Shown in pieces: positions 62,343 to 64,000 of a DNA stretch of 64,000 nt. Source of the DNA: Muricauda sp. MAR_2010_75 (lineage in GTDB: Bacteria; Bacteroidota; Bacteroidia; Flavobacteriales; Flavobacteriaceae); the NCBI RefSeq assembly GCF_000745185.1, contig NZ_JQNJ01000001.1, positions 3,516,501 to 3,580,500 of the forward strand. Reading direction: 5' to 3'. Below the pieces are notes generated by a model. The model had not been told where the DNA came from and ran no database searches. It worked only from the letters and a program-made list of their open reading frames with translations. A program made the translations under genes and the position numbers. Within the stretch, counting starts at the first letter, position 1; the number at the start of each line of letters is the position of its first letter.

Positions 62343-63602
62343 ATGAGAGATTTATTTGATAGAATCATTGAAAATAAAGGTCCGTTGGGAAAATGGGCAT
62401 CACAAGCAGAAGGCTATTTTGTATTCCCGAAATTGGAAGGACCTATCTCCAACAGAATGAAATTTCAAGGGAAAGATGTTATTACTTGGAGTATCAATGA
62501 CTATCTGGGACTCGCCAATCTGCCCGAAATCAAGAAAGTTGATGGAGATGCTGCCCACGAACATGGAGCCGCTTACCCTATGGGTGCCCGAATGATGAGC
62601 GGCCATACCGATTACCATGAGCAATTGGAGCGAGAATTGGCGGAGTTTGTCCACAAAGAAGCTTCCTATCTTTTAAACTTTGGCTACCAAGGATTCATGT
62701 CCGTTATTGATGCCCTTGTTTCCAAAGACGATATCATTGTGTACGATGTGGATTGTCATGCCTGCATCATAGATGGTGTTCGTCTGCACATGGGCAAACG
62801 TTTCACCTTTAAGCATAACGACCCTGAAAGTCTTGAAAAAAACTTGGAACGGGCCACTAAACTCGCCAACGAGACCGGAGGTGGTATCTTAGTGATTTCC
62901 GAAGGCGTTTTTGGAATGCGCGGTGAGCAAGGAATCCTCAAGGAAATTGTAGCCTTGAAGAAGAAGTATAGTTTCAGGTTGTTGGTAGATGATGCCCACG
63001 GTTTTGGAACCTTGGGAAAAACAGGAGCTGGAGCAGGAGAGGAGCAAGGCGTACAAGACGAGATTGACGTGTACTTGGCCACTTTTGCCAAATCCATGGC
63101 CGGAATAGGTGCTTTTGTTGCCGCCGATAAAGAAATCATAGAATATTTAAAATACAACCTTAGGTCGCAAATGTTTGCCAAATCACTACCCATGGTCTAT
63201 GTAAAAGGAGCCTTGAAGCGCTTGGATATGTTGCGTACCATGCCTGAATTGAAAGCAAAGCTTTGGGAAAACGTAAATGCACTGCAAAATGGCCTCCGAG
63301 ACCGTGGTTTTGACCTTGGTACAACATCAAGCTGTGTTACTCCTGTTTATCTGAACGGTAGTATTCCAGAAGCGATGGCTTTGGTTAAGGATTTACGTGA
63401 AAACCATGGAATTTTCTGTTCCATTGTGGTCTATCCGGTAATTCCAAAGGGGCTAATCCTATTGCGTTTGATTCCTACCGCCACTCATACCATGGAAGAC
63501 ATTGCAGAGACCTTGGATGCTTTCTCATCTATTAGGGAAAGACTCCAAAATGGCACCTACAAACGACTTTCAGCTGCCGTTGCGGCTGCTATGGGTGAGT
63601 AG
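62343..63602 (+). CDS. Alpha-oxoamine synthase: cysteate acyltransferase (CapB-like) or serine palmitoyltransferase
   Basis: The 419-residue fold-type I PLP enzyme has WSINDYLGLANLPE (about 48-61), GARMMSGHTDYHEQLE, LLVDDAHGFGTLGKTGAG (PLP Asp/His about 213-230) and the lysine in YLATFAKSMAGIGAF (about 241-255). In Bacteroidota this subgroup condenses a fatty acyl thioester with serine (sphingolipids) or cysteate (capnine and sulfonolipids, reported as needed for efficient gliding in Flavobacterium). The neighbouring CBS-core gene favours cysteate, but sequence alone cannot decide. Confidence 0.82.
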   Translation: MRDLFDRIIENKGPLGKWASQAEGYFVFPKLEGPISNRMKFQGKDVITWSINDYLGLANLPEIKKVDGDAAHEHGAAYPMGARMMSGHTDYHEQLERELAEFVHKEASYLLNFGYQGFMSVIDALVSKDDIIVYDVDCHACIIDGVRLHMGKRFTFKHNDPESLEKNLERATKLANETGGGILVISEGVFGMRGEQGILKEIVALKKKYSFRLLVDDAHGFGTLGKTGAGAGEEQGVQDEIDVYLATFAKSMAGIGAFVAADKEIIEYLKYNLRSQMFAKSLPMVYVKGALKRLDMLRTMPELKAKLWENVNALQNGLRDRGFDLGTTSSCVTPVYLNGSIPEAMALVKDLRENHGIFCSIVVYPVIPKGLILLRLIPTATHTMEDIAETLDAFSSIRERLQNGTYKRLSAAVAAAMGE

Positions 63603-64000
63603 CAGTTGAAGGTATTGGTGGAAGACTTTCCTTGATTTCCCCGATTTTCTTTTTTGAGAGATTTAGAGTATGTGTTATGTGCAGCCATAGTGCATGGGTA
63701 TGGATGTAGTGCCCAGCTTCGGAAGAGCTCGAGGCAAATTGGTTGTTCCATGCCAGCGCAAGGGAAATCCATTTATTTAATTGTACGGCAGGACTGATTA
63801 CAAACCTGTTTTTGTCAAAGACATTATAAACAATGTTCTTTCCGGCATTAAACATAATTTCATCACTGATGTTTATTCTAAATTTCGCATCGGGATTTTC
63901 TTTGGAAAGACGGAAAAGGGTAAAACCCGTCATCAAAGCATAGCGAAACCTCAGGGCAAAAGTATTGTCTGATTGTATGCTACCATCAACCACTGGATTG
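63589..64000 (-). CDS. DUF2490 domain-containing protein (N-terminus outside window)
   Basis: The frame is open from the window edge to TAG 63589-63591 (about 137 residues visible). It shows amphipathic strands and the DUF2490 blocks FRYALMTGFTLFRLS, ISDEIMFNAGKNIVYNVFDKNRFVISP and LALAWNNQFASS, as in small outer-membrane barrel-like proteins of unknown function. It is convergent with, and overlaps by 14 nt, the alpha-oxoamine synthase gene. Confidence 0.8.
   Translation of the reverse strand, partial: NPVVDGSIQSDNTFALRFRYALMTGFTLFRLSKENPDAKFRINISDEIMFNAGKNIVYNVFDKNRFVISPAVQLNKWISLALAWNNQFASSSSEAGHYIHTHALWLHITHTLNLSKKKIGEIKESLPPIPSTATHP

Noticed and set aside
1..64000. CRISPR array, rRNA operon or replication origin
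   Set aside because: No spaced 25-40 bp repeats, no rRNA-like sequence and no DnaA-box cluster were seen.

Overview
The window looks like chromosome of a marine Flavobacteriaceae member; a Muricauda/Flagellimonas-like genome is my guess from overall flavour, not a demonstrated identity. The basis is a T9SS type B (gliding-motility) sorting domain, TonB-type outer-membrane proteins, a CAL67264-family mini-membrane protein, a dispersed menaquinone cluster, and promoters of the Bacteroidota type (-7 TAnnTTTG) with almost no Shine-Dalgarno sequences.

Region 1 (1-12273) has island character. It opens with the tail of a truncated gene, a hairpin terminator, a degenerate tRNA-Arg-like element and AT-rich DNA with two possible tiny membrane proteins. 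Next comes the N-lobe of a protein kinase cut off at an IS1-family transposase. A tight eight-gene run (2701-11272) then encodes a large T9SS-exported protein, two lipoproteins, a PilP/GspC-like protein, a membrane-anchored beta-rich protein, two pseudopilins and a GspF/PilC platform. No secretin or ATPase is present. The region ends at 12229-12272 with the 3' half of a tRNA-His gene lacking its 5' half, followed by a terminator. That is the signature of the distal attachment site of an integrated element.

Region 2 (12432-18738) has a MopE-like calcium-repeat lipoprotein, an M28 peptidase, a DHDPS-family lyase plus FAD amino-acid oxidase pair that resembles D-hydroxyproline catabolism, and a secreted protein of unknown function.

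Region 3 (18747-32019) is the menaquinone region: a hotdog thioesterase (MenI-like), MenF, MenD, MenA, MenC and MenE. Between them lie a DUF2853 protein, a CvfB-like S1 protein, a SPOR-like protein, a CPBP protease and a LytTR response regulator/histidine kinase pair. MenB is not in the window. The gap between regulator and kinase (26460-26986) has a repeated architecture: two sets of 21-bp-spaced direct repeats, each exactly 38 bp upstream of a -7 box. One set faces the kinase gene and the other faces a short non-coding unit that ends in a terminator.

Region 4 (32052-49647) contains an M24 peptidase, two tandem paralogous secreted proteins with TonB plug domains but no barrel (one with a VWA domain), an acyl-CoA carboxylase beta subunit, a Gfo/Idh/MocA oxidoreductase, EttA, an MBL-fold lipoprotein, a coiled-coil protein, FumC, a 57-residue membrane protein and an outer-membrane beta-barrel receptor.

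Region 5 (49672-64000) contains ArsC, release factor 2 with a +1 programmed frameshift, a transglutaminase/alpha-E/circularly permuted ATP-grasp cluster, a zinc metalloprotease, a GIY-YIG remnant between short repeats, threonine aldolase, YbaB, an S9 oligopeptidase, and an adjacent PLP synthase plus alpha-oxoamine synthase pair. The last pair fits the sulfonolipid (capnine) pathway. The window closes inside a DUF2490 gene.
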